From Halomonas sp. M20 (GTDB taxonomy: Bacteria; Pseudomonadota; Gammaproteobacteria; Pseudomonadales; Halomonadaceae), in assembly GCF_020622265.1 (NCBI RefSeq), contig NZ_JACNMQ010000001.1, positions 1,152,645 to 1,216,644 of the forward strand: a stretch of 64,000 nt of DNA. The letters run 5' to 3'. Below, in pieces: positions 36,008 through 43,813 of this stretch. Under the pieces are notes generated by a model. That model made no database searches, had not been told where the DNA came from, and worked only from the letters and a program-made list of their open reading frames with translations. Each line of letters begins with the position of its first letter. Position 1 is the first letter of the stretch. A program made the position numbers and the translations under genes.

Positions 36008-37812
36008 AAGTGTGTCTCCAGATTTGGGGAACTATCCGTGTTACGGGCATCGAGATCGAACTGCAGGCTGGCCAGATGACGATAGAGCGGGTTGCTCTCG
36101 AGTAATTGCGCATGGGTGCCGGCGCCCACCAGTCGGCCATGGTCGAAAACCAGAAGGCGATCGGCGGCCACGACCGTGGCCAGACGGTGCGCCACTACCA
36201 GGCTGGTACGCCCCACCATGAGCCGATCCAGCGCTTCCTGAACCAGCCGTTCGCTCTCCGCATCCAAGGCGCTCGTCGCCTCATCCAGCAGCAGGACCGC
36301 CGGGTTACGCAACAATGCCCGGGCAATGGCCAGACGCTGGCGTTGCCCCCCGGACAGCTGCACGCCGCCGGGGCCTAGATAGCTGTCGAAGCCGTTGGGC
36401 AAGGCGTCGATGAAGGCCAGGGCATTGGCGTCCCGGGCGGCCTGAATGACCTCCGTGTCGCTGGCCTCCGGCGCGCCGTAGCGGATATTGTCCGCAGCGC
36501 TACCGCTGAACAGTACCGGTTCCTGAGCAACCAGCCCGATCGCCTGACGCAATTCCGCCGGGTCGAGATCGCGAAGATCCACGCCGTCGAGTAATAGCTG
36601 ACCTTCATCGGGATCATAAAAACGCAGCAGCAGCTGCAAGAGCGTACTTTTACCCGCCCCGGAGGGGCCGACCAGGGCGACGCGTTCCCCAGGGCGGATA
36701 TGAATATCGAGATCGGTAAGCGCCGGCGTGTCCGGGCGGCTGGGGTAGGCGAAATGCAGGTGCTTGGCAACGATCTCGCCGCGTAGTGGGTACGCGAGCG
36801 CACTCGGAACAGGAGGCGCCTGTATAGTTGCCGTTGCATCCAGCAGTTCGAGCAAGCGCTCCGCAGCACCCGAGGCGCGCTGAACGTCACCGGCCACTTC
36901 CGCAAGCGCCGCCACGGCACCGGCGGCCAGTACTGCATAGAAGACAAACGCCGACAGTTCACCGGCACTCATTTCGCCTGCCAGCACTGCGTGACCGCCT
37001 TGCCACAGCATGAAAGCAACCGCAGCGAACACCACCAGCATGGCGATGCCGGTCAGCCAGGCACGCTGGCGCGTGCGATCGACGGCTACCGCAAACGCCT
37101 CTTCCACATGATGACCGTAGATGCGTCTATCCGCCTCCTCATGGCCAAAGGCCTGCAGAGTGCGGATGCCGGTCAGCGCCTCGCCGGCATAGCGGCCCAG
37201 CTCGGCTATACGATCCTGGCTATGCCGCGAGAGCCGCCGTACACGACGACCAAACCACAGGATTGGCAGCACCGTGGCGGGGATACCCAGCAGCACGAGG
37301 GCACTGAGCCAGGGCTGGGTAATCAGCATCAACACGACAGCGCCGTTCAGCATCAGAAGATTGCGCAGGGCCACGGACAAGGAAGAGCCGAACAGGCTTT
37401 GCAGCACGCTGGTATCCGCCGTCAGGCGCGACTGAATCTCACCGGCACCACCGCTACCCTTTAAGCTGTTCTCGAAGAAATCCGGCTCCAGAGTCAGCAA
37501 GTGATCGAATACCTGACGACGCAAGTCAGCCGCCAACCGCTCCCCGATCCAGGTCACCAGGTAATAACGCGCCGCCGAGGCAATCGCCAGTATGGCAACT
37601 ACACCCAGTAACCCGCCCAGAGCCTGATTGAGGCTGGTGCTGTCTTGCGCCATGAAGCCCTGATCAATGACCAGGCGCAGCCCCTGACCCAACAGCAGGA
37701 CGCTGCCGGAGGCCACCAGCAGGGCAGCAGCGGCACCTGCCAGTCGCCCGCGATAGGGCCGCAGAAGCGAGAGCAGGCGCAGCAGGACGCGTGGGTTGGG
37801 GCGGGTTGTCAT
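36004..37812 (-). CDS. ABC transporter, fused permease/ATPase (MsbA/multidrug type)
   Basis: A half-transporter of about 602 residues. Six membrane helices span about 15-310, followed by an ATPase domain with Walker A GPSGAGKST, the Q-loop in GLVAQEPVLF, signature LSGGQRQRLAIARALL, Walker B VLLLDEATSALD and H-loop VVAHRLAT. It works as a homodimer exporting lipids or drugs. ATG 37812 is used; one codon upstream is a TTG. It lacks the strict MsbA lipid signature that I could recognise, so a multidrug role is equally likely. Confidence 0.9.
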   Translation of the reverse strand: MTTRPNPRVLLRLLSLLRPYRGRLAGAAAALLVASGSVLLLGQGLRLVIDQGFMAQDSTSLNQALGGLLGVVAILAIASAARYYLVTWIGERLAADLRRQVFDHLLTLEPDFFENSLKGSGGAGEIQSRLTADTSVLQSLFGSSLSVALRNLLMLNGAVVLMLITQPWLSALVLLGIPATVLPILWFGRRVRRLSRHSQDRIAELGRYAGEALTGIRTLQAFGHEEADRRIYGHHVEEAFAVAVDRTRQRAWLTGIAMLVVFAAVAFMLWQGGHAVLAGEMSAGELSAFVFYAVLAAGAVAALAEVAGDVQRASGAAERLLELLDATATIQAPPVPSALAYPLRGEIVAKHLHFAYPSRPDTPALTDLDIHIRPGERVALVGPSGAGKSTLLQLLLRFYDPDEGQLLLDGVDLRDLDPAELRQAIGLVAQEPVLFSGSAADNIRYGAPEASDTEVIQAARDANALAFIDALPNGFDSYLGPGGVQLSGGQRQRLAIARALLRNPAVLLLDEATSALDAESERLVQEALDRLMVGRTSLVVAHRLATVVAADRLLVFDHGRLVGAGTHAQLLESNPLYRHLASLQFDLDARNTDSSPNLETHL

Positions 37813-37979
37813 CAATATCTCTCAGCCCGGGAAAGAGCATGGATAATGACATTACCAGCGCTCGCGTCGAGGGTCATGCAAGCGGAGTGGATTTCCTCAT
37901 GAGCAATTGTTTTCAATGTGGCTTGTTCCACGGCGAGGCTGGCTCCATATCGACAACAGTACACCTGAAGGAGATCAAA

Positions 37980-38417
37980 ATGAGCGATGCCTTGAAAATA
38001 GCCTGCCCGCACTGTGCTGCCATGAACCGGGTACAGCAAGCACGGCTGGATGACGGCGCCAAATGCGGTAAGTGCAAGCAGCCACTATTCACCGGCAAGC
38101 CCATCGAATTGAACACCATTAACTACGACGCAGTAGTCAATCGCAGTGAGTTGCCGGTGGTGGTGGATTTCTGGGCAAGCTGGTGCGGACCCTGCAAGAT
38201 GATGGAGCCAATATTTGCTCAAGTAGCCGGCGAGCTCGAACCGCGTATGCGCTTCGCTAAACTGGATACCGAAGCCGAGCAAGCTTTGGCCGGGCGCTTT
38301 GGCATTCGCAGTATTCCTACCTTGATCGTGTTCCGTCAGGGCCGTGAAATCGCCCGACAGGCCGGGGCGATGCAGGCTTCTCAGCTTAAACAGTGGCTGC
38401 AGCCGCATCTGATCTAG
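37980..38417 (+). CDS. trxC: Thioredoxin 2
   Basis: Cytoplasmic disulfide reductase of 145 residues. It has an N-terminal zinc ribbon (CPHC at 9-12, CGKC at 29-32) and a thioredoxin domain with the active site WCGPCK (C69, C72) and the cis-proline in RSIPTL. AAGGAG precedes the ATG at 37980. TrxC is oxidative-stress induced in E. coli. It is divergent from the ABC exporter. Confidence 0.96.
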   Translation: MSDALKIACPHCAAMNRVQQARLDDGAKCGKCKQPLFTGKPIELNTINYDAVVNRSELPVVVDFWASWCGPCKMMEPIFAQVAGELEPRMRFAKLDTEAEQALAGRFGIRSIPTLIVFRQGREIARQAGAMQASQLKQWLQPHLI

Positions 38418-38552
38418 CGGTTTTCTTAGAGCTTGCTCATGATCTAGCGAGTTGAAGTCAGACAAGGCAAATTCTGACAAAAAAGGAATGGGCTCGCACG
38501 CGAGGCTGAATTTGACGATGTATGGCCGACATGCAGCTGATTATGAAAATGC

Positions 38553-39458
38553 TCAGGCCCAACGCGCATCGGCGGTAAACGCCACGGTAAACCAGCGCCG
38601 TTCCGGAGGGACGCTCAGCTGCGCGGCGATTTTTTCACGAATTTCGTCGAGCATGCTCATCCCGCACCCACTGGCAAAATCTGAGCGTGTGACGATGTGA
38701 ATCTCGATGAAGTAGCCCCGACCGGTCTTGGCGACATGACTGTAGTAGTTGAGCAGGCCATCACGCTGCATCACCTGTTGCATGGCGTCATGGACTTCCC
38801 GGTCGAGATAACTAGGGGCAATCAGAAAAACCTCTTTCAGGGCGCGGCGCACGATGCCGATGGGGACCGGCATGAAGCACAGCGTCAGTACCGCCAACAG
38901 TAGCGAATCCACATAGGGAGCCCAATATGATAGGGCGGTGCCGTCCAACAGCCAGGCGATAGCGAAAGCCACCAGCAGGGCAGAGGTGATCAGCGCCGCC
39001 ATCAGCCAGCCCTGGATATCGATACGCACGAACTCGGAATCCGCCTCTCGATTGAGGCGGCTTTCGAACACATACATGGAGAAGCAGACCGTTGCGACCA
39101 GCACCGCATAGGCAATCGCCATGCCAAAGGCGAGTTCGCGCCCGCCTTCCATCAGCCCCTGAACCGCGTTGAGAAACGCATAGAAACACAACAGCATCAG
39201 GATGGCGCCATTGAATGCCGCTGCCATGGGTTCAAAATGCCAGTAGCCATGCTGGAAGCGTTGATTGACTTCGCGCTGGGCGAGTCGCGAGACCCAAAGC
39301 GCCAGCATCGACATGGTGGCGTCGATACTGGAAAACACACCGTCGAACAAGATTGACTGGGAGCCCGCCAATAAGCCAAGCGTAATGCCCAGGCCGGCAA
39401 CGACCAGGGTCATGATGATGGAAATCTTCAGGGCGCGTTGTTCGAGATGGGCTTGCAT
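38553..39458 (-). CDS. Cation diffusion facilitator family transporter
   Basis: A 301-residue CDF protein with about six membrane helices. The metal site is in FDGVFSSIDATMSM, with a histidine-bearing GYWHFEPM loop, followed by a cytoplasmic C-terminal domain (MQQVMQRDGL, SHVAKTGRGYFIEIHIV). CDF proteins export Zn, Fe, Mn or Co with proton exchange. The usual HxxxD in helix 5 appears altered (YVDSLLLAV), so the metal is uncertain. It converges with trxC. Confidence 0.83.
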   Translation of the reverse strand: MQAHLEQRALKISIIMTLVVAGLGITLGLLAGSQSILFDGVFSSIDATMSMLALWVSRLAQREVNQRFQHGYWHFEPMAAAFNGAILMLLCFYAFLNAVQGLMEGGRELAFGMAIAYAVLVATVCFSMYVFESRLNREADSEFVRIDIQGWLMAALITSALLVAFAIAWLLDGTALSYWAPYVDSLLLAVLTLCFMPVPIGIVRRALKEVFLIAPSYLDREVHDAMQQVMQRDGLLNYYSHVAKTGRGYFIEIHIVTRSDFASGCGMSMLDEIREKIAAQLSVPPERRWFTVAFTADARWA

Positions 39459-39578
39459 GGTGGGACCAGAGGTTCATCGAAGCCGACGATGATAGGTCAG
39501 CCGGCCTGGGTTCACCAGCGTCCTAGCTGCTACGCTCGATAGTGAGTAAACAGGATTCAGGCAATATAAGGAGGAAAG

Positions 39579-40118
39579 ATGGATAAGGATCTGTTCGCAC
39601 ACCGAGTCAGCGTGATCGTAGGTGATATCACCCGGCTCGAGGTGGACGCTATCGTCAACGCTGCCAACCATTCGCTGATGGGCGGTGGGGGCGTGGACGG
39701 CGCCATTCACCGCGCCGCCGGCCCCGAACTCAAAAAGGCCTGCCAGCACCTGCGCGACACCGATTGGCCCGATGGCCTGCCGGATGGCGAAGTTGCCCTT
39801 ACCGAAGGCTTCAAGTTGCCGGCGCGCTACGTGATTCACACCGTAGGCCCGGTCTACGCCAAGACCAAGGACAAATCGCACCTGCTCGCCAACTGCTATC
39901 GCAACGCCCTGACGCTTGCCGCCGAGCACGACTGCCGCAGCATCGCCTTCCCGGCGATCTCCACCGGCATCTATGGCTACCCCTTCGACGAAGCGGCAAA
40001 GGTGGTGCTCGACGTGCTGGCGGAGGAGTTACCGCGCAATGAGCTGGACGTGACATTGTGCTTCTTTAGTGACAAGGATGCCGAGGCGTTCGAAGCGGCC
40101 ATGCAAGAGGTGTTGTAA
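39579..40118 (+). CDS. Macrodomain O-acetyl-ADP-ribose deacetylase (YmdB-like)
   Basis: A 179-residue single macrodomain. It has the ADP-ribose binding start VGDITRLEVDAIVNAAN, the loop MGGGGVDGAIHRAAGP, HTVGPVY, and the phosphate-binding AFPAISTGIYGYPFDEAA. These match YmdB, which removes acetyl from O-acetyl-ADP-ribose and modulates RNase III in E. coli. AAGGAGGAA precedes the ATG. It is the last clearly core gene before the accessory island. Confidence 0.93.
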   Translation: MDKDLFAHRVSVIVGDITRLEVDAIVNAANHSLMGGGGVDGAIHRAAGPELKKACQHLRDTDWPDGLPDGEVALTEGFKLPARYVIHTVGPVYAKTKDKSHLLANCYRNALTLAAEHDCRSIAFPAISTGIYGYPFDEAAKVVLDVLAEELPRNELDVTLCFFSDKDAEAFEAAMQEVL

Positions 40119-40487
40119 GTGCTCACCACATCACGTCTATTTGATATTGCAGCTCATCGGCGGCTTCCGTGGGACATTCAGCGCCTGGCACGTTAGCTGC
40201 GAAACATCCGGGTCATTGGCCCGGATGTTTCGCGATAGATTCAAAAGCCTAAGGTTGCTGAGATGGTCGCCGGTGATAAAAAGAGAGGCAGCCTATTATC
40301 TGAGACCACCGCAGGCAACGGGTCGCATGAGATCAGTGCTTTGATGGTTAGAGAGACAGCGTGGTCGATTACGACAGCGACCTGGCTAAATCAAGGGACT
40401 CTGTACACCGGCGAAGTCGTTACCCAACACATGGGAGTAGATCTGGGTGGTCTCGATTAGGCGGCCTACATTGGTGGAGTTCAGTTC
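40119..40487. other. Intergenic region at the left edge of the accessory island
   Basis: No gene is supported in these 369 bases; a 65-codon frame at 40263-40460 has no ribosome site and an unremarkable sequence. The stretch holds the 14-bp perfect hairpin at 40199-40233. ATTAGGC near 40456-40462 resembles an integron core site, but its partner cannot be found. Confidence 0.5.
40199..40233. repeat. Perfect 14-bp hairpin
   Basis: GCGAAACATCCGGG (40199-40212), loop of seven, then its exact complement (40220-40233). No T-run follows on either strand, so it is not a standard intrinsic terminator, although it may stop or protect the macrodomain transcript 81 nt upstream. It marks the left edge of the accessory island. 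Confidence 0.7.
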
Positions 40488-40754
40488 GTGAAGAAAAGTG
40501 TAGTGATTTCTATCATCGCAGCGATCCTGACGTTCTTCTTACTGTCTTTGATGTTCTCTGGCACATCAAACAATGCGGGATTTCTTTCATCCCTTGACCC
40601 AGTAAACGCCGTAAAAGGTCTCTCTTTCGCCCTCTCATTCGCTGCTGGCATGCCCATCGTAGCTGCGGTTGTTGCCGCCATCGCGGTGTTCGTCTTGGTT
40701 CCTGTCGCAGTGTTTTCGATCGCATACCGATTTCTTCGTCGTTATGATGGATAG
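40488..40754 (+). CDS. Small two-helix membrane protein
   Basis: An 88-residue protein starting at GTG 40488 with GGAG about 10 nt upstream. It has two hydrophobic helices at about 5-25 and 52-79, a polar SGTSNNAG loop between them, and a basic end (YRFLRRYDG). Not recognised. It lies at the start of the cassette-like island, on the same strand as DUF3024. Confidence 0.6.
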   Translation: MKKSVVISIIAAILTFFLLSLMFSGTSNNAGFLSSLDPVNAVKGLSFALSFAAGMPIVAAVVAAIAVFVLVPVAVFSIAYRFLRRYDG

Positions 40755-40783
40755 ATCGCTCCACGAAAAGGTGGTGATACTTA

Positions 40784-40816
40784 CAACTATGAGCCGCTTA
40801 ACTTCGGCGCTATGTA
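40784..40816 (+). repeat. Degenerate attC-like 3' half
   Basis: The text GAGCCGCTTAACTTCGGCG followed by CTATGT closely resembles the right-hand end (L' and R') of known attC sites, where GCGTTATG would be canonical. A left-hand partner core site was not found after the stop at 40754, so this is a decayed or incomplete site. It lies 23 nt before the DUF3024 start, where a cassette boundary is expected. Confidence 0.35.
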
Positions 40817-40838
40817 GGCGTTCCCATAGAGAATCCAT

Positions 40839-41186
40839 ATGGCATTCAGTGAGTATGAAGCAAAGAAAATTGAGCGGACCGCTTCGGAATTTTTGGAAGA
40901 CCGGAGGCCGCCAGTCGAGATCCGACCCAGGTTAGATTTAGACGTTCGGGTTTCCGGCCAAAGCGTGCAGATTGTCGAGATTCGTCCCCATTTCCGCGAG
41001 CCCTCAACAATCATGGAGTCGCCGGTCGCGAAAGCTACCTACGTCAAGAAATCTCAGCGTTGGAAAATCTATTGGATGCGCAGCGATCTGAAGTGGCATT
41101 CCTACACGCCAGAACCTGAGTCACGCTCCATCGAGGAGTTTTTTGCTATCGTGAATGCCGACGAGAATGGCTGTTTCTTCGGGTAG
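40839..41186 (+). CDS. DUF3024 domain protein
   Basis: A 115-residue soluble protein with the DUF3024 pattern: VEIRPRLDLDVRVSGQSVQI near the start, a WKIYWMRSDLKWHSY centre and an acidic NADENGCFFG C-terminus. The function is unknown. The stop codon runs straight into an attC-like site at 41188, exactly the layout of a mobile gene cassette; DUF3024 genes are plausible cassette cargo. Confidence 0.8.
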   Translation: MAFSEYEAKKIERTASEFLEDRRPPVEIRPRLDLDVRVSGQSVQIVEIRPHFREPSTIMESPVAKATYVKKSQRWKIYWMRSDLKWHSYTPEPESRSIEEFFAIVNADENGCFFG

Positions 41187-41187
41187 C

Positions 41188-41273
41188 ACATAACCAGTTA
41201 TTCAAGTTCGTTCCCGGCCTGACGGTCGTCCACCGGACGCCCTAGTCGGGCGCCGCTTAATATTGGCGTATGC
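41188..41273 (+). repeat. Integron attC-like recombination site (after DUF3024)
   Basis: It starts 1 nt after the DUF3024 stop. R''-like ACATAAC (41188-41194) pairs with R'-like GTATGC (41268-41273), one T short of GTTATGC. Inside, CCA-gt-TATT-c-AAG pairs with CTT-AATA-t-TGG, giving the L''/L' stem with the extrahelical bases expected of attC. The 86-nt length and a GC-rich centre also fit. Confidence 0.65.
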
Positions 41274-41352
41274 CCAAAGTAGATATGGAAGTCATGCACC
41301 TTTCAGCCAACAATGTTGAGCCGATTGTTTGCTAACAGGGATGCGGCGTACA

Positions 41353-42051
41353 CTAGAATTGCCTAACCCACGGTCGCAGCTCGATTTCCCAACTCCAGCA
41401 AGACCGATGCTGCTCTATCAGATGTATATAGCTCCGGGCGATCTTATCGGGATCCATTGGACTATACGTTGGATCAGAAGATGTTGAGTTTTCTTCCTGT
41501 CCGGCCTTGCCAATACGGCCATCGATGACTACATGCCCGATGTGAATATTCTGGGGATGAAGCTCGCGTGCCAATGATTGACACAGGCCGCGCAAGGCAA
41601 ACTTGCCCATCGCATAGGGAGCAGAGTTAGCGTAGCCCTTCACTCCAGAGGAGGCACCGGTAAACAGCATTGTGCCGCCGCCAGTATTTAGCATCCGTGT
41701 GGCAGCCTGCTGGGCCATCAGGAATGCCCCGAACGCCGTTACTTCAAGTACTTTGTGCACTTCAAGCGGGTCGAGCTCAGTGATCGAACCCCGAGTCCAA
41801 GGGCTTGGGTTGTAGACGGCAACATCAAGAGAGCCATCCATACTGTCGATCGTCCTGAATAGATCAGCGACGGCATCCGGCCTACTGGCATCACACTGCA
41901 GTGCAGTACCGTTAACCTCGGCGCAGAGAGCATCCAGCTTGCTTATATCGCGAGCTACCAGGATTGGGTGATAAGAGCGCTGAGAAAGCACACGAGAAAT
42001 CGAAGCAGACAAGCCCGGGCCAGCACCTATAACAAGTGCGAGAGAAGTCAT
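41353..42051 (-). CDS. Short-chain dehydrogenase/reductase
   Basis: A 232-residue SDR with a variant nucleotide motif GAGPGLSASISR (usual TGxxxGxG), the SDR serine in LFTGASSGV and the catalytic YxxxK as APYAMGK. The C-terminus (WSWEIELRPWVRQF) follows the pattern of classical small SDRs. GGAG lies 8 nt before the ATG. It is oriented against the presumed cassette direction and sits between two attC-like sites. The substrate is unknown. Confidence 0.87.
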   Translation of the reverse strand: MTSLALVIGAGPGLSASISRVLSQRSYHPILVARDISKLDALCAEVNGTALQCDASRPDAVADLFRTIDSMDGSLDVAVYNPSPWTRGSITELDPLEVHKVLEVTAFGAFLMAQQAATRMLNTGGGTMLFTGASSGVKGYANSAPYAMGKFALRGLCQSLARELHPQNIHIGHVVIDGRIGKAGQEENSTSSDPTYSPMDPDKIARSYIHLIEQHRSCWSWEIELRPWVRQF

Positions 42052-42273
42052 TTTGAATATCTCCTGCAGTGCACAGCTTCGTAGTGGAAAAAGTCTTCCA
42101 CGATTTACCCCCCAGTCAGGGACTTAGCAAGATACTTACCATAAAATATGATGACTGGGAGCTTTAGAGTGGGTGTCCAGCTAAATCGTTTGAATTTTGG
42201 CGCGCAGTCTTCAGTATAGATGGTACAGAAAATACCGTGATTACCGGGGTATATAGTTTTTTAAATTAAGAAT

Positions 42274-42332
42274 ACATAACCAATCACGGTAGCCGAACGC
42301 GCATAAGCGCACCGCTGCGTTCTACGTTATAC
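42274..42332 (+). repeat. Short attC-like site upstream of the YefM/YoeB pair
   Basis: ACATAAC (42274-42280) and GTTATAC (42326-42332) are complementary core-like boxes 59 nt apart, enclosing partially pairing arms and a GCGC-ataa-GCGC hairpin at the centre. This is near the lower length limit for attC. It would mark the start of the toxin-antitoxin cassette. Confidence 0.45.
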
Positions 42333-42344
42333 AAAGCGTTCGTC

Positions 42345-42372
42345 TTGACGTACGTACCTAGAAGCGTACACT
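42345..42372 (+). promoter_or_regulatory. Promoter of the YefM/YoeB operon
   Basis: TTGACG (42345-42350), 16 nt, TACACT (42367-42372). It overlaps palindromic GTACGTAC text and a GCGTAC repeat, suitable as the binding site for the antitoxin-toxin repressor. Confidence 0.5.
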
Positions 42373-42404
42373 CGGTCACGAGTTAAACACGCAAGAGGTG
42401 CGTC

Positions 42405-42647
42405 ATGACGGGAATCACAGCAACTGAGGCGCGAAGCAATCTTTATCGGTTGATTGACGAAACTGCCGAGTCCCACCAGCCAATCGTCATTATGGGGAAG
42501 CGGAATAAGGCCGTCCTGGTGTCCGAGGAGGACTGGTCAGCCATCCAGGAAACACTTTATCTCCTTTCTGTACCCGGTATGCGTGAGTCTATTCGTGAGG
42601 GGATGGATACTCCCGTGGACGAATGCGATGAGGAGCTGGACTGGTGA
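42405..42647 (+). CDS. yefM: Antitoxin, Phd/YefM family
   Basis: An 80-residue antitoxin with the DNA-binding/dimer N-terminus (ITATEARSNLYRLIDETAES), the PIVIMGKRNKAVLVSEEDW core of YefM proteins, and an acidic, flexible tail (DECDEELDW) that neutralises the toxin. GCAAGAGG precedes the ATG. It overlaps the toxin gene by four bases (GTGA). It also represses its own promoter in known systems. Confidence 0.9.
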   Translation: MTGITATEARSNLYRLIDETAESHQPIVIMGKRNKAVLVSEEDWSAIQETLYLLSVPGMRESIREGMDTPVDECDEELDW

Positions 42648-42907
42648 CATGGAAGTTGGTTTACACCAAGCAAGCCCAGAAAGATGCAAAGAAGTTGGCC
42701 TCCAGCGGTCTCAAACCAAAAGCCCAGGAACTGTTGGCGCTTATAGCGGAAGATCCATACCGCAAGCCGCCTCCGTTTGAGAAACTTATTGGCGATCTTG
42801 CGGGGGCCTACTCACGCCGTATTAATATTCAGCATCGTCTGGTTTACCAAGTGCTCGACGACGAGCGGGTGGTGAAAATTCTCAGGCTTTGGAGCCACTA
42901 CGAATAA
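42644..42907 (+). CDS. yoeB: Toxin, YoeB/Txe family mRNA interferase
   Basis: An 87-residue ribosome-dependent mRNA endonuclease of the RelE fold. It starts MTWKLVYTKQAQKDAKKL from a GTG at 42644, has the central RKPPPFEKL and SRRINIQHRLVY segments, and ends LWSHYE, where the terminal His-Tyr belong to the catalytic set. The stop is followed at once by an attC-like site (42909), the layout of an integron cassette; such pairs stabilise cassette arrays. Confidence 0.92.
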   Translation: MTWKLVYTKQAQKDAKKLASSGLKPKAQELLALIAEDPYRKPPPFEKLIGDLAGAYSRRINIQHRLVYQVLDDERVVKILRLWSHYE

Positions 42908-42908
42908 T

Positions 42909-42986
42909 GCATAACCAGCCGCTGCAGTCGGACAATTTTTCCACCGCTACACGGTTCCAACTTTCCCGCAAAGCTCCGCGTTATGT
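42909..42986 (+). repeat. Integron attC-like recombination site (after yoeB)
   Basis: GCATAAC (42909-42915) begins 1 nt after the yoeB stop and pairs with GTTATG(T) (42980-42986). The inner text CCAGCCGCTGCAGTCGGAC on the left and GCTCCGCG on the right is characteristic of many chromosomal-integron attC sites. Length is 78 nt. The oppositely oriented vapC stop (TAA, 42981-42983) lies inside the right core. Confidence 0.65.
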
Positions 42987-43382
42987 TTTTCGTAGGGCAG
43001 ACACAAGCCCAAGGTATTCAACAAAGGGAATAAAGTCGCGATCTAGAAACAGCAGAGGGAGTTGTTTCTCAATACAGAATGTCGCGATGATCACGTCAGC
43101 GGTTTTCCTGATCGTGATGCCTCGTTTGCGCAGTGCTCGGTAATTGTCGGCGCACTTGACGGACATATCCTTGCCAAACATTTCGTACTGATCCAGAACG
43201 AGCAGGCTTTGTTTGGCTTGGTGGTACTGTTTATCGTCGCGTATACCCTGCAGAATCTCCAGAAATATGAGATCGCCGAGGGCGACAGAACCTTCGACTA
43301 TCGAGGCATCCAATAGATCGGTCTGTGGGCTTTCGACGCCGTTGAAATAGTCGATCCAGACGCTGGTATCCACCAGAATCAT
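42981..43382 (-). CDS. vapC: Toxin VapC (PIN-domain ribonuclease)
   Basis: A 133-residue PIN nuclease. Acidic metal-binding residues are seen in MILVDTSVW (D5), FLEILQG and KTADVIIATFC, with a late aspartate in LFLDRDF. Targets of the family are usually tRNA or rRNA. The ATG overlaps the vapB stop (ATGA). Its C-terminal codons end inside the attC right core, so an exchange at that site may have set its C-terminus. Confidence 0.92.
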   Translation of the reverse strand: MILVDTSVWIDYFNGVESPQTDLLDASIVEGSVALGDLIFLEILQGIRDDKQYHQAKQSLLVLDQYEMFGKDMSVKCADNYRALRKRGITIRKTADVIIATFCIEKQLPLLFLDRDFIPFVEYLGLVSALRKT

Positions 43383-43573
43383 TTGGCGCTCCGCATTTCA
43401 TCCAAATCGCCTTCCCACTTGATCTTGCCCCGCAGCTTTCGAATTTCCTGCTGCTTGCTAAGCCGAACCAGAAGTTTAAGCCCTTGCTCAACGGCCTCTT
43501 TTTTGGTTTCGCAGCCGGAGGCCTTCAGTGCTTCGCTCATCAGCTGATCGTCAATGACAATGTTCGTTCTCAT
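43379..43573 (-). CDS. vapB: Antitoxin VapB
   Basis: A 64-residue antitoxin with a ribbon-helix-helix start (MRTNIVIDDQLMSEALKASG, then TKKEAVEQGLKLLV) and a basic/acidic tail (KWEGDLDEMRSAK) that binds VapC. ATG 43573 is preferred to in-frame starts further upstream, which would run through the operator palindrome. First gene of the vapBC operon. Confidence 0.9.
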   Translation of the reverse strand: MRTNIVIDDQLMSEALKASGCETKKEAVEQGLKLLVRLSKQQEIRKLRGKIKWEGDLDEMRSAK

Positions 43574-43583
43574 GCTACACCCA

Positions 43584-43611
43584 TGTGTATGATTGCTTCT
43601 TTCCATACACA
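43584..43611 (-). promoter_or_regulatory. vapBC operator palindrome
   Basis: TGTGTATG (43584-43591) and CATACACA (43604-43611), 12 nt apart, form a perfect inverted repeat just ahead of the vapB start. This is the expected autoregulatory site for a ribbon-helix-helix antitoxin. Confidence 0.6.
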
Positions 43612-43813
43612 ATCTAGCAGGTGGTGGAGGATATGACCATTGGCTTCAAAGCAGTGAGTTCTTCGCTGTTTTGCGGTTCCATGGCATGGTGTAGACAACC
43701 AAGGCGTCCATATCGATTTTTCACCCCCACCCAAGACGCCGGGCGACAAAAACGGGATAATAGCCGATCACTCGCCTACGGCGCGCCGACAGTCACCAAC
43801 CCGGCTCTTCTCC

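Noticed and set aside
40263..40460. 65-codon frame left of the small membrane protein
   Set aside because: No ribosome site, no domain; could be a decayed cassette gene but cannot be supported.
41361..41367. GCCTAAC core-site-like heptamer
   Set aside because: It lies inside the SDR coding sequence and no complementary partner at attC distance was found.
40100..43813. Integron integrase or attI site
   Set aside because: No tyrosine recombinase with the IntI additional domain is encoded in any frame; the cluster is described without one.
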